Shown: positions 1-8,761 of the stretch, piece after piece | Layout of the letters: every line of letters starts with the position of its first letter | Numbering within the stretch: position 1 is the stretch's first letter | Assembly (NCBI RefSeq): GCF_001399675.1 | Contig: NZ_LJCO01000077.1 | Span: forward strand, 1 to 64,000 | Origin: Paenalicyclobacillus ferrooxydans | GTDB lineage: Bacteria > Bacillota > Bacilli > Alicyclobacillales > Alicyclobacillaceae | Direction: 5' to 3' | DNA: 64,000 bases | Notes under the pieces: generated by a model | The model's input: only the letters and a program-made list of their open reading frames with translations | Database searches by the model: none | What the model was told of the DNA's origin: nothing | Position numbers and translations under genes: made by a program

Positions 1-2
1 AA

Positions 3-80
3 GTCTTCTCCCAGACGCTGCAGCAGTACGTAGACGGAGATATTGAACACTTGGATGACCTGGAGTACGACCCAGTCTAA
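3..80 (+). CDS. C-terminal end of an unidentified protein (partial)
   Basis: An open frame enters from the left edge and ends at a TAA at 78-80, giving 25 residues that are acidic near the end (ending DDLEYDPV). The other two forward frames are closed by stops in this stretch. The fragment is too short to assign to a family. It points toward the convergent glycosyltransferase genes, and palindrome array 1 lies between them. Confidence 0.4.
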   Translation, partial: VFSQTLQQYVDGDIEHLDDLEYDPV

Positions 81-231
81 ATACGCCAAAATCTGGAATG
101 TAGGCTATCTGTCTAAGAGGTGTAATCCTTTTAGCCCATACACCGTCAGTTAATCTGACTGAATGTTCCAACTACATGCCGATGCTATGCCTTGGGATGA
201 CCTTGACACCCCAACGACTATTTAATGCAAC

Positions 232-888
232 GTTAGTGGCTCAGAGCGACTTAACAATACCGATCCATGACCTCTAAGTCGCTCATACCGACTTAACGAG
301 GTCTCTCGGCGGCTAGACACCGAGGCTAAGTCGGCCACACCGACTTAACTCTAGAATTTTGAGGAGTTAAGTCGCTCACAGCGACTTAACAATACCGATC
401 CATGGCCTCTAAGTCGCTCATACCGACTTAACGAGGCCTCTCGGCGGCTAGACACCGAGGCTAAGTCGGCCACACCGACTTAACTCTGAAATTTGGAGGA
501 GTTAAGTCGCTCACAGCGACTTAACAATACCGATCCATGGACTCTAAGTCGCTCATACCGACTTAACGAGGCCTCTCGGCGGCTAGACACCGAGGCTAAG
601 TCGGCCACACCGACTTAACTCTAGAATTTTAAGGAGTTAAGTCGCTCACAGCGACTTAACAATACCGATCCATGGACTCTAAGTCGCTCATACCGACTTA
701 ACGAGGTCTCTCGGCGGCTAGACACCGAGGCTAAGTCGGCCACACCGACTTAACTCTAGAATTTTGAGGAGTTAAGTCGCTCACAGCGACTTAACAATAC
801 CGATCCATGGACTCTAAGTCGCTCACAGCGACTTAACGATGCCTCTCGACGGCAAAACGCCGGGTTTAGTCGGCAGCCACCCCTTGAC
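232..888. repeat. Palindrome array 1, 135-bp period
   Basis: Tandem repeat with an exact 135-bp unit, about 4.8 copies. Fourteen palindromes plus one decayed copy have centres at 243, 285, 337, 378, 420, 472, 513, 555, 607, 648, 690, 742, 783, 825 and (877). Spacing repeats as 42, 52, 41. One palindrome per unit has 9-bp arms (TAAGTCGCT-N3-AGCGACTTA); the other two share AAGTCG...CGACTT. The 52-bp interval also holds a small imperfect hairpin (CCTCtCGG...CCGAGG). The array lies between the partial gene at the left edge and the 3' end of the glycosyltransferase at 927, so between convergent gene ends. Confidence 0.95.
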
Positions 889-926
889 CACGCGATCCAT
901 CTACCGGCGAGCCCCCTCAAACTCAA

Positions 927-2573
927 CTACAGCTCTTCTCCCAACGCTCCTTCTAGGTGGGCAATCAGATGAGATGTACACGCATCCCAGTTCCACTTCG
1001 TAATCACATGCTGCTGCTGGCGCACCGCCCTCGGACTCACTTCGAATCTCAGTTCGTAAAGGTTCCGCATTTGGCTGCGCAAGCTGTCGAGCCTTGGATT
1101 AGCCCATGTACCGCCTCGTAAACTCGGCCACGTGCTTTGCATTTGCAGTGGCACCTCTCCGATGGTGTAGTCAATGGTGTATGCATCCTCCGCTCGTATG
1201 AAATCCATTTGTCCACCCCAACCAGTTACAACCAGCGGTAACCCGGTTGCAGCCGCTTCCAGTAAGGGCAGACCGATCCCCTCCCCGTGCGTTGGCAACA
1301 CAAAGGTGGAGCAGAATCGGTACAGCTCCGCGAGCTTTACCTCCGCCAGCATACCCTCGTACAAGTAGATGGGTGCCTTGTCATCTGGCGCGAAACGGAC
1401 GAAGGTCTCTAAGGGCAGCCTAGGTCCATAATGGATCTCGGAAGGGCTCACGCCCGTGTGTTTGAGAACATGGTTCTGTATGCCAGCGCGTTTAACACCA
1501 GCACGCTTAACGCCCCGACCTATACGACCGACGGACTTTCCTGCCTTTCCTAGTCGTGTAATCGCTACCATCCCCTGACCTAGGCGGCCAACAGCCTTGC
1601 CTGCCATCCCCTGACCTAGGTGACCAACAGCCTTGCCTACCATCCCCTGACCTAGGCGGCCGATAGGCTTGCCCGCTTTTCCCCGGACTGCCCGGCCAAC
1701 AGCCTTGCCTGCTTTCCGCTGACCTGTCCGGCCAATGGCCTTGCTCACTTCGTCCGGTCTCTTTCGACCTCTCGCCTTACCGGCGGTCTTCACTGCTTTT
1801 CCACCCGGCCTCTTGCCAGTTGCATTTGAGCGTTTTCGCCCCGCCGACTGCACCCTCTGCTTGCCCGGTGTCGTGCCGATTCCCTCGCCGTGCGTCTGCT
1901 GATACACACGGTATGAGTACTGCAGTTCATCCAAAGCACTCGCTGCCCCACCAGGTACGCTGCCCTGACCAAAGTACCGCGTCTTGATGACGAGACACAC
2001 ATCATCTCGATTGCTGAACTCATCCCAAAACGCATTCAGTAACACATCGTACCCCTTACGAGGCACCCACTCAAAAACCGATAGAAAGCGAAAGTGGGGC
2101 CAATCAAACGGATCGGGCTCACCTGGTTGCCTTGGACGAAAGGCGTGAACATCCACTCCCTGTGGGACTACCCAGACGGGGCGAACCACACCTGCATTCA
2201 TGGCCACTTGAGCCGCCTGTTGAGAAGGTAAGATGAGTGCGTCAACCTGGCTATTGACAGCATCGACCCATTCCTGCGGCATACTCGTTGCTTCTGTGTA
2301 CGTCATACCAATCGTCAGCCGATCACGCCCCCGCACAAAATCCGTAGGTACCCGGTGGATGATGCGAATGGTATCCTCCGGCTGTGCAGCGGATCGGTTG
2401 GCCATTATACGTAGGTCTTGATCCGCGAAATCTGTAGGCTGACCCGCATCTTCCTGAATGGGTGAATCCAACCGGACATCAATGCCTCTCTTGGTGAGTG
2501 CGCGAACCATGTTTCTGCATACCGTGGCGTGCCCGTTGGGGCTGTGCCAATTGCCTTCCCACACAACCTGCAT
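927..2573 (-). CDS. GT4-type glycosyltransferase with a basic repeat insertion
   Basis: Cytoplasmic retaining glycosyltransferase of the GT-B fold, probably adding a sugar to a surface glycan. The nucleotide-sugar motif HGEGIGLPLLEAA (E-x7-E) is near residue 430, and the N-terminus resembles the glycosyltransferase at 5110-6210. The protein has 548 residues against roughly 370-400 for the family. Residues about 228-370 are an in-frame Lys/Arg/Gly-rich insertion built on a 12-residue (36-bp) unit containing KAVGRLGQGM. The insertion begins with THGEGIG, a copy of the catalytic motif found after it. ATG start; the purine-rich upstream sequence belongs to the 14-bp minisatellite. Last gene of the minus-strand glycan locus. 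The sugar used cannot be told from sequence. Confidence 0.85.
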   Translation of the reverse strand: MQVVWEGNWHSPNGHATVCRNMVRALTKRGIDVRLDSPIQEDAGQPTDFADQDLRIMANRSAAQPEDTIRIIHRVPTDFVRGRDRLTIGMTYTEATSMPQEWVDAVNSQVDALILPSQQAAQVAMNAGVVRPVWVVPQGVDVHAFRPRQPGEPDPFDWPHFRFLSVFEWVPRKGYDVLLNAFWDEFSNRDDVCLVIKTRYFGQGSVPGGAASALDELQYSYRVYQQTHGEGIGTTPGKQRVQSAGRKRSNATGKRPGGKAVKTAGKARGRKRPDEVSKAIGRTGQRKAGKAVGRAVRGKAGKPIGRLGQGMVGKAVGHLGQGMAGKAVGRLGQGMVAITRLGKAGKSVGRIGRGVKRAGVKRAGIQNHVLKHTGVSPSEIHYGPRLPLETFVRFAPDDKAPIYLYEGMLAEVKLAELYRFCSTFVLPTHGEGIGLPLLEAAATGLPLVVTGWGGQMDFIRAEDAYTIDYTIGEVPLQMQSTWPSLRGGTWANPRLDSLRSQMRNLYELRFEVSPRAVRQQQHVITKWNWDACTSHLIAHLEGALGEEL

Positions 2574-2582
2574 CTTCGCAAC

Positions 2583-2757
2583 CCTCTCTTCCTGACTCTC
2601 CCTTCCTGACTCTTCCTTCCTGACTCTCTCTTCCTGACTCTCTCTTCCTGACTCTCTCTTCCTGACTCTCTCTTCCTGACTCTCTCTTCCTGACTCTCTC
2701 TTCCTGACTCTCTCTTCCTGACTCTCTCTTCCTGACTCTCTCTTCCTGACTCTCCCC
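2583..2757. repeat. 14-bp minisatellite next to a ribosome site
   Basis: About 12 copies of a 14-bp unit (minus strand AGGAAGAGAGAGTC) fill the gap between two glycosyltransferase genes. The last copies sit directly before the ATG at 2573 and supply the GAGAGGG-like Shine-Dalgarno sequence. The unit is not a multiple of three, which fits a non-coding position. Confidence 0.9.
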
Positions 2758-2841
2758 TCATGGCCCTTTACGACGACCTTTCACGACAACGTTTGTCCAC
2801 AGAACAAAACAAGCGAGGCGCTCGCAGTGGAGCGCCACCCT

Positions 2842-4896
2842 TCATCGGTATTCTGTTGTCGTGTACTCGTAGGTGACGATGAGCACGGGGACGCGGGTCA
2901 ACGCCCGACGGACCATTACGCCATGGTTCTGCAACGGTAATCGCCGCCAACGTCTGGCAAGGATCGTACACGGCCACTGCATCACCGCTTCATTGCTAAA
3001 GCTGCCTTTACGCTGTTGTGCACGCTGACCACCCTGAACACGTCTGCTCTTGTTCGCCGCCAACTTGCGGCTGTTCACGATGGCTCTGCGGCCTTTGTTG
3101 GCCGCTAACCCCCGGATCTTGTTGGGAGCTGACCCGCGGACCTGCGCCCGGGCTATCCTCTGTCCCTTGGTGGCGGCTAACCTGCGGCCATTGGCGATGG
3201 ATCCGCTGCTCTTTGCCCGAGGGGAACCCTGCGCTAAACGGCGGCCCCTTCGGAGGATTCGCCGAGCGCCTGCACCACGGTGCCTCCGCCTGTTCGCAGC
3301 AACTCTGGCAAGCCCAACGAACACCCCAGTTCGACCGCCAAACGAAGTTCCAACTGCAACTCCATCCACGGCGCCTCCAGCCCCTTGAGCCACTGCAGCA
3401 CCTGCAACTCCAGCCACTTCCGCAAGCCCAACGAACACCGCAGCACCTGCTACGTTGCCAGCACCTGCACTGCCAAGCCCTGCACTGCCAGGACCCGCAG
3501 CAGCCCGGACGATCCGCCCAAGCCCCCCGCCTTTGAGAAAGCGGGTCAACGGAAACTTCCGCCCGGCGCTGTCCACCGACCACCCTTCGGTGACGGAGCG
3601 TACCAGGGGTTTGCGGGTACCGGATCGCATAGCAAAGTGCATTTCCGCCCGGACAATCCGCATGTGATCCGGTACCTCCTGCAGGTTGAACGACACGTAC
3701 GTCCTCGGGAGTTTGCCGCGTCCGGGTCGGACAAGTCGGTAGCGGTTCGGGTGCAGAACGATCTGTCCCTGCTTACCGACCACGTGAGCCCGACGCTCAG
3801 GAATCGGCATAGCCATCAAGGACTCAAACACCTGCATTGTCTTCTGTGCGACTTCTGACCACTGATGTCTCGCGGCTACGGCCAGGGTCTCCGCAGCGAG
3901 TGCGTCTCGGGCGCCCGGCACAAACAGAAGGTGCGTAAACCCGTCCGCAATGCTGTGTACATCTTCCGGATTGACGTAGACTGCCGCATTGCCCGCTGCT
4001 TCGGGCAGCGATGTGGTGTTCGATGTGAGCACTGGTGTCCCGCACTGCAGGGCCTCGAGCACTGGCAGGCCCCAGCCTTCGTAGAGGGATGGGAACGCTA
4101 TGGCAAAAGCCCGGTTGAAAAGACGCAACAATTGCGCCGTCGAGATGCGCCCGGTAAAGTGGACCGCCCCGGCACGTCCGTGCTGCGCCGCTATGTTTTG
4201 CAGTTCCTGCCTTAATTCAGCTGGTGCATCCCCGACAATCACGAGTTGGAAATCACGCGGCTGATTGCGAGTAGCCATCGCAAAGGCCTGAACCGTGCGG
4301 CGGATGTTCTTCCGGAAGTCGAGTGGGGAAAAAGCCAGCACATACTGGCGATCCGTTGGAAAGACCCCCACGAAGTCATCCAGATGGGCGTCTGGCATGG
4401 GGAAGAACAGATCGCTTGCACCGGTCCCAATCGTCGTGATCTTCTCTGCCGGATAACCAAACCGAAGCAGGTCCTGATGGCTATGGTCTGATATGGCCAA
4501 CATCCCGTCCATTCGGCGCAGCATTTGCGTATGCGCCTCGTAACGCGCCCGGTACTCTGGGGACGGTAGGTACACCTCCGGGTAGATGATGGGAATCAGA
4601 TCGTAGACGCTTGCTGTCAGACGCACAGGTGATATCTCGGACGATCCGATGACGTCCGGATACGGCACCGACATGGGACTTGGGATGTGGAAGATGTCCA
4701 ATTGATTGTCGATGATAAACCGCGATAATGCGTCCACGTACTGTGTTCGCGTCATCCCCTCAAATACGGGTTGAAACAGCAGCAGTTCGATGCCGCCCTG
4801 TTCCTTGAGGTGCGCTAAGTGGTCAAGCGCATATCTTCCGATCCCGGCATTCGCCATCGCACTCTGGGCAAAGTGCATATCAACCCCTACACGCAT
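2842..4896 (-). CDS. GT4 glycosyltransferase with C-terminal beta-sandwich split by a repeat insertion
   Basis: Residues 1-370 form a GT-B fold GT4 transferase: SPLDFRKN (donor loop), HFTGRIS, and FPSLYEGWGLPVLEALQCG with the E-x7-E motif. After residue about 385 a second domain resembles the DNRLRE-type beta-sandwich (YVSFNLQEVPD..., and at the end W...N-HG-...VLIVTYEY). This domain is interrupted at residues about 454-635 by Ala/Gly-rich then Arg/Lys-rich low-complexity sequence with repeated LAANKGRR-like units. The 684-residue length is far above the usual 370-400. Start ATG with GAGGAG upstream. Likely co-transcribed with the other glycan genes. The sandwich assignment is by pattern only. 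Confidence 0.8.
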   Translation of the reverse strand: MRVGVDMHFAQSAMANAGIGRYALDHLAHLKEQGGIELLLFQPVFEGMTRTQYVDALSRFIIDNQLDIFHIPSPMSVPYPDVIGSSEISPVRLTASVYDLIPIIYPEVYLPSPEYRARYEAHTQMLRRMDGMLAISDHSHQDLLRFGYPAEKITTIGTGASDLFFPMPDAHLDDFVGVFPTDRQYVLAFSPLDFRKNIRRTVQAFAMATRNQPRDFQLVIVGDAPAELRQELQNIAAQHGRAGAVHFTGRISTAQLLRLFNRAFAIAFPSLYEGWGLPVLEALQCGTPVLTSNTTSLPEAAGNAAVYVNPEDVHSIADGFTHLLFVPGARDALAAETLAVAARHQWSEVAQKTMQVFESLMAMPIPERRAHVVGKQGQIVLHPNRYRLVRPGRGKLPRTYVSFNLQEVPDHMRIVRAEMHFAMRSGTRKPLVRSVTEGWSVDSAGRKFPLTRFLKGGGLGRIVRAAAGPGSAGLGSAGAGNVAGAAVFVGLAEVAGVAGAAVAQGAGGAVDGVAVGTSFGGRTGVFVGLARVAANRRRHRGAGARRILRRGRRLAQGSPRAKSSGSIANGRRLAATKGQRIARAQVRGSAPNKIRGLAANKGRRAIVNSRKLAANKSRRVQGGQRAQQRKGSFSNEAVMQWPCTILARRWRRLPLQNHGVMVRRALTRVPVLIVTYEYTTTEYR

Positions 4897-5031
4897 AAGG
4901 CTCTCTCCTCGCTTTCTTTTGGTCTGTTTCTCTGGCCGATCCGGTGGCGCTCATACCGTGGCTCACCTACGGCTGAGAGCCGAGTGAGTCATGCTCTCCA
5001 GCGCAACCAGGTGGTGCCGTCCAGGTGACGC

Positions 5032-5105
5032 GCACCAGCGACGTCGCATCGCGCAGGCTCACTCGGCCCACACCAGCGACGGCGCATCGCGCAGGCTGAC
5101 TGGCC
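5032..5105. repeat. 39-bp duplication
   Basis: Two near-identical copies of a unit beginning CACCAGCGACG (5032-5068 and 5071-5105) lie between two glycosyltransferase genes. They are part of the general repeat load of this genome. Confidence 0.75.
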
Positions 5106-5109
5106 TCGC

Positions 5110-6210
5110 TTACCGGATCGGTCGGCCAACGATGGCCTCGATCGCCTGGATGAACTGCGCACCAGAGTGTCGCCAGGTCCACTGTTCTGCAACGGATCGG
5201 CCGTGTTGACCCTTTGCCTTCGCTTCCTCCCGAAATGTGTAGGCACGACGCATCAAGGCTTGCAAGGCGCCGGAATCGGGTTCAGCCCAGAGTTGATCGG
5301 GTTGGTACAGGTCGGTGTACCAAAGCGGATGCGCCCGGTCGAGCCGATACGGGATGACATACCCGCTGCTTGGCCCAAAAAAGTCCGTGTGCGCACTCCA
5401 GCCCGTGGTGATGACGGGCACCCCGCAGGCCATGCTCTCCAGGATCGGCAGCCCGACACCCTCACCGCGCGTCGGCAGCACGAAACAGTCTGCACCGCGG
5501 TACAAATTTGCCATCTGATCCGGTGTGGTCTCCACCGAGATAATCCGCACCTTGGGCGGCCTCGCCTTCGGCACACCCGATGCCAACTGGTCGTACCACT
5601 CCATCGGAAAATCCCCGTTGGCGGCGCGGTAGGTTTTGATGATCAGTGCGACTGGGTCGTCCGCAGTAAACTCCTCAAGGAATGCCCGTACGAGTACATC
5701 CGGTCCTTTTCTGTCAGACCATCCAAATACAGATAGGAACACGAATGTGTCATCTGCTTCGCCGAGTCGGTCACGTGGGCCGTTAGGGGTAAACTGAACG
5801 GGGTCCACGCCGTACTGCGCTACTTGGATAGGCACCGTGACGCCGGCTTCACGAAACGACTGGCGGTTAAACTCATTTGGAGCGATCAATCCGTCTTGTT
5901 GATTAATCCCTTTCACATAGGACGCTGGTGCCTTTGTCGTCTCAAACATGGTGCAGGATATGGTCTTCAGGTACTGACCTTTGTTTGGGTAGTCGACGTC
6001 CAAAGTGATCAAAACCCGCTCGGATTGCAGGGGCTTCTGCTCCATGCGTTGCAAGCGATCGACGATGGCAGGTTCGAGGTTCCCACCGTGCGGGCCAATG
6101 ATGTCGAGCTTTACGTCTACACCGAGGTCTTCCATGGCAAACGCAATCCCTCGTGCAGCGCTGCCCCACCCGGTCGAGGTAAAGAACAAATCACGGAATA
6201 CAACCTGCAA
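5110..6210 (-). CDS. GT4-type glycosyltransferase
   Basis: 366-residue GT-B fold glycosyltransferase without a large insertion, related to the one at 927-2573. Motifs: GWGSAARG near the N-terminus, FLSVFGWSDRKGPDVLVRAF, and LPTRGEGVGLPILESMACG with E-x7-E. I place the start at a TTG at 6210. GGAGGAGG lies 8 nt upstream, and the protein then begins LQVVFRDLF, matching the MQVVWEGNW start of its homologue. An upstream in-frame ATG at 6228 would overlap its own ribosome site. Minus-strand glycan locus, downstream of the GDP-sugar enzyme. Confidence 0.85.
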   Translation of the reverse strand: MQVVFRDLFFTSTGWGSAARGIAFAMEDLGVDVKLDIIGPHGGNLEPAIVDRLQRMEQKPLQSERVLITLDVDYPNKGQYLKTISCTMFETTKAPASYVKGINQQDGLIAPNEFNRQSFREAGVTVPIQVAQYGVDPVQFTPNGPRDRLGEADDTFVFLSVFGWSDRKGPDVLVRAFLEEFTADDPVALIIKTYRAANGDFPMEWYDQLASGVPKARPPKVRIISVETTPDQMANLYRGADCFVLPTRGEGVGLPILESMACGVPVITTGWSAHTDFFGPSSGYVIPYRLDRAHPLWYTDLYQPDQLWAEPDSGALQALMRRAYTFREEAKAKGQHGRSVAEQWTWRHSGAQFIQAIEAIVGRPIR

Positions 6211-6402
6211 CACCAACACCTCCTCCATTTCTTGCTGTCTTGTGTATGGGTATGGTACGGGCTGGGCCTGGCGTGAGCCGCGCAAGTGGCCGCGCAGGTG
6301 GCTGAGCTGGCGTCGGCCTGACTGACCTGCAGTTAGCCTGGCCTGTGCGCCTCCTGCGGTGCGGCTTGTGCGCCTCCTGCGTTAGCCTGGCGTGTGTACC
6401 TT

Positions 6403-7356
6403 TTAAACGCGATCGCGCCAGTAATCGAGCATATCCTGCAAGGTCTTGTGGAACGGCACCTCTGGGCGCCATCCGGTCTTTGACATAAACCGTGTGGCAT
6501 CGCAGTGCAGGATCATGACGTCGGATGGGCGCATACGCGCTGGGTCCTGACGGACCTCAATCTTGGTATCAGTCAGCTTCAGGAGTTCATCGAGCGCATC
6601 ACCAATTCGCCACGTAGTCCCCGTGCCAATGTTGTAGACTTCGCCAGGAGTACCGTGATCGAGCGCCAAAGTATAAGCACGAACCACGTCCCGGACATCG
6701 GTGAAATCGCGAACAGCATCCAGGTTTCCGACGTGGAGCACCGGAGGCTTCAGGCCCTTCTCAATCTCACCGATCTGCTTGGCAAAATTCGAGAGCACAA
6801 ACGCCTCACCACGCCTCGGGCCTTCGTGGTTAAAGGTGCGCGTCCGAACGATGTGCAGCCCGTAGCTCTCGTGATACTGATAGCCGAGGAGGTCCTGGGC
6901 AACCTTGCTCACTCCGTACGGACTAAGCGGCCGGAGCGGGTTCTCCTCATGAATGGGTGTCTCTTCCGGATAGACCATGCCGTACTCTTCACTTGAGCAG
7001 GCAATCTGGATCCGGCAATTCAGCAACCCCTGCTTCCGCACCGCCTCAAACAGGTTTAACTCGCCGACAATGTTGTTCACCATCGTGTCCTGGGGTGAGT
7101 TCCAAGACGTCGGAACAAAGCTTTGCGCAGCCAGGTGGTAAATGCGATCGGGCTTCACCTGCTCTATCAACTGTTGCACCGAAACCGGGTCTTTCAGCTC
7201 GCATTCCATCAGGTGAATCTTTGATAGGATGGGTTGAATATGATCCATGCGGCTGCGCACACGGTACGTCCCGTACACCTCGTCTCCCTTCGCAAGCAGG
7301 TACTCAGCCAAGTGGCTGCCGACAAACCCGGTCACTCCAGTAATCAAAACCTTCAA
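6403..7356 (-). CDS. GDP-mannose 4,6-dehydratase / GDP-6-deoxy-mannose reductase family (SDR)
   Basis: 317-residue extended SDR that modifies GDP-mannose or its 4-keto-6-deoxy form toward GDP-6-deoxy sugars such as GDP-D-rhamnose. Visible: NAD(P)-binding TGVTGFVGS at the N-terminus, the SSEEYG active-site segment, PLSPYGVSK (catalytic Tyr-x3-Lys), VGNLDAVRDFTDVRD and RMRPSDV. The SEEY and RPS signatures match the Rmd-type reductase best, but a short dehydratase is possible. Start is a TTG at 7356 with GAGGTGG upstream. A longer in-frame reading through the 12-bp minisatellite gives a TTDH/TTDL repeat and is rejected. Works with manC just upstream, which makes GDP-mannose. Confidence 0.82.
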   Translation of the reverse strand: MKVLITGVTGFVGSHLAEYLLAKGDEVYGTYRVRSRMDHIQPILSKIHLMECELKDPVSVQQLIEQVKPDRIYHLAAQSFVPTSWNSPQDTMVNNIVGELNLFEAVRKQGLLNCRIQIACSSEEYGMVYPEETPIHEENPLRPLSPYGVSKVAQDLLGYQYHESYGLHIVRTRTFNHEGPRRGEAFVLSNFAKQIGEIEKGLKPPVLHVGNLDAVRDFTDVRDVVRAYTLALDHGTPGEVYNIGTGTTWRIGDALDELLKLTDTKIEVRQDPARMRPSDVMILHCDATRFMSKTGWRPEVPFHKTLQDMLDYWRDRV

Positions 7357-7433
7357 AACTTCCACCTCACAATTCTCATGATGTCGATTCTCGTTGTGTG
7401 TCCCGGTGGGCCGTGATGGCTTCGTAGCTGGGT

Positions 7434-7564
7434 AAGTAGTGTGGTCGGTAGTATGGTCCGTAGTAAGGTCGATAGTGTAGTCGGTAGTATGGTCCGTAGT
7501 AAGGTCGGTAGTGTGGTCGGTAGTATGGTCGGTAGTAAGGTCGGTAGTAAGGTCCGTAGTGTGG
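7434..7564. repeat. 12-bp minisatellite between manC and the SDR gene
   Basis: About 11 copies of a 12-bp unit (GGTCGGTAGTAT and variants with CCG or AAG). It begins about 80 bp upstream of the TTG start of the SDR gene and just after the manC stop. It is open in one minus-strand frame, encoding TTD repeats, but the ribosome site lies downstream of it. Confidence 0.9.
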
Positions 7565-7584
7565 CGGGCCCGCCCCGGAGCCAC

Positions 7585-8757
7585 CTACAAAAGGTCCTCG
7601 TAGCCTCGTTCCTTCAGGAGTCGTCGAAACTTCTTCACATCTTGATCGCGATCACGATGACAAATAAACACGGTATCCTCTGTATTGACGACAATCAGGT
7701 TCTGGACCCCAAGGAGTCCGACAAGTTTCTGACCGGTGTCGACTAAACAACCGTCTGCATCCATGGCAACAACGTTTTTCCCGCTGGAGCCTTTCCCGAG
7801 TTTGGAGAGTAACACTGACCAGGTGCCTAGATCGGTCCACTCGAACTCTCCCGGCACCATATACAGCTCAGGAGCCCTCTCCACAATCGAGTACTCAAAG
7901 GACTGTTTGGGCATCTGCTGATACTTCGCCTTGAGCGCAGCGAATGACGCGTTCGTATCGGAGCTAGCGATCCGTTGCACGACTCCGGCTTCCGACGAAT
8001 CTTTGCTGGAGCCTTCGTCCCTTTTGCCCGCTTGTGTCGTCGGCTCGACCATCATGCCGGCCTTCAGCATGGCCTCCATTTCGGATAGCCTCTCACACTC
8101 CTTTGGCATCAGTTCGTGAAACAGGTTCCAAATGGTTGAGACTTTCCAGACGAACATTCCTGCATTCCAAAAGTAGTCACCTTGCGCAAGGTACTTCTGG
8201 GCTTGCACCTCGTCCGGTTTCTCAACAAATCTCCTCACCTGACGCGCCGTTTGACCGACTTTATCCGGTGTGCATTGAATGTATCCGTACCCTGTTGCTG
8301 GGTAGTCCGGCTGGATTCCGATTGTCACAATACCGTCGGTGTTCCGTGCGATCGCGATCGCTTCCTGCAACGTCTTGATGTATTGTGAGTCGTCTCCTAC
8401 ATAGGCGTCAGTAGGTAAAATCACCACCACGTCATCTGGGGAGGCTCCTTGATTTTTAAGCCACATCGTGGCGTACCCCAGAGATGCTGTCGTACTGTGC
8501 TGCATTGGTTCCACAATCATCTGTGACACCGGGATTTCTGGTGCTTGACTCTCAATGTGTTGAAGGTACTCCGGTGGTGTCACCGCATAGACTGAGTCTT
8601 TCGGAACCAATGACATGACGCGAGACAAAGTTTGTTGGAACAGCGTTTTTCTGGTGCCAAGTGACATGAATTGCTTTGGAATCGACTTTCGGCTCTTTGG
8701 CCACAGTCTCGTTCCGCTCCCCCCAGTCATCAACAGCACCTTTACTGATGACTCCAC
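7585..8757 (-). CDS. manC: Mannose-1-phosphate guanylyltransferase
   Basis: Makes GDP-mannose from GTP and mannose-1-phosphate. Nucleotidyltransferase signature GGSGTRLWPKSR at the N-terminus, then PTDAYVGD, RFVEKPDE, WNAGMFVW and EWTDLGTW. 390 residues, typical of the single-domain GDP-mannose pyrophosphorylase without a phosphomannose isomerase domain. A polar segment near residues 225-260 (Ser/Glu/Asp-rich) looks like a mild linker expansion. GTG start at 8757 with AAAGGAG 7 nt upstream. It precedes the GDP-mannose-modifying SDR and the glycosyltransferases on the same strand. Confidence 0.92.
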   Translation of the reverse strand: MESSVKVLLMTGGSGTRLWPKSRKSIPKQFMSLGTRKTLFQQTLSRVMSLVPKDSVYAVTPPEYLQHIESQAPEIPVSQMIVEPMQHSTTASLGYATMWLKNQGASPDDVVVILPTDAYVGDDSQYIKTLQEAIAIARNTDGIVTIGIQPDYPATGYGYIQCTPDKVGQTARQVRRFVEKPDEVQAQKYLAQGDYFWNAGMFVWKVSTIWNLFHELMPKECERLSEMEAMLKAGMMVEPTTQAGKRDEGSSKDSSEAGVVQRIASSDTNASFAALKAKYQQMPKQSFEYSIVERAPELYMVPGEFEWTDLGTWSVLLSKLGKGSSGKNVVAMDADGCLVDTGQKLVGLLGVQNLIVVNTEDTVFICHRDRDQDVKKFRRLLKERGYEDLL

Positions 8758-8761
8758 ACAA

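Noticed and set aside
2405-2761. Open frame through the 14-bp minisatellite
   Set aside because: ESGRESQEERVRKR repeats are just the minisatellite in translation and overlap the glycosyltransferase start.
3008-3583. Several overlapping open frames on both strands inside the second glycosyltransferase
   Set aside because: They are shadows of GC-rich repeat sequence in the insertion; the glycosyltransferase frame is the only one with a recognisable domain on both sides.
7357-7584. N-terminal TTD-repeat extension of the GDP-sugar SDR
   Set aside because: A TTG start with GAGGTGG just ahead of the Rossmann fold explains the gene; the extension is minisatellite in an open frame.
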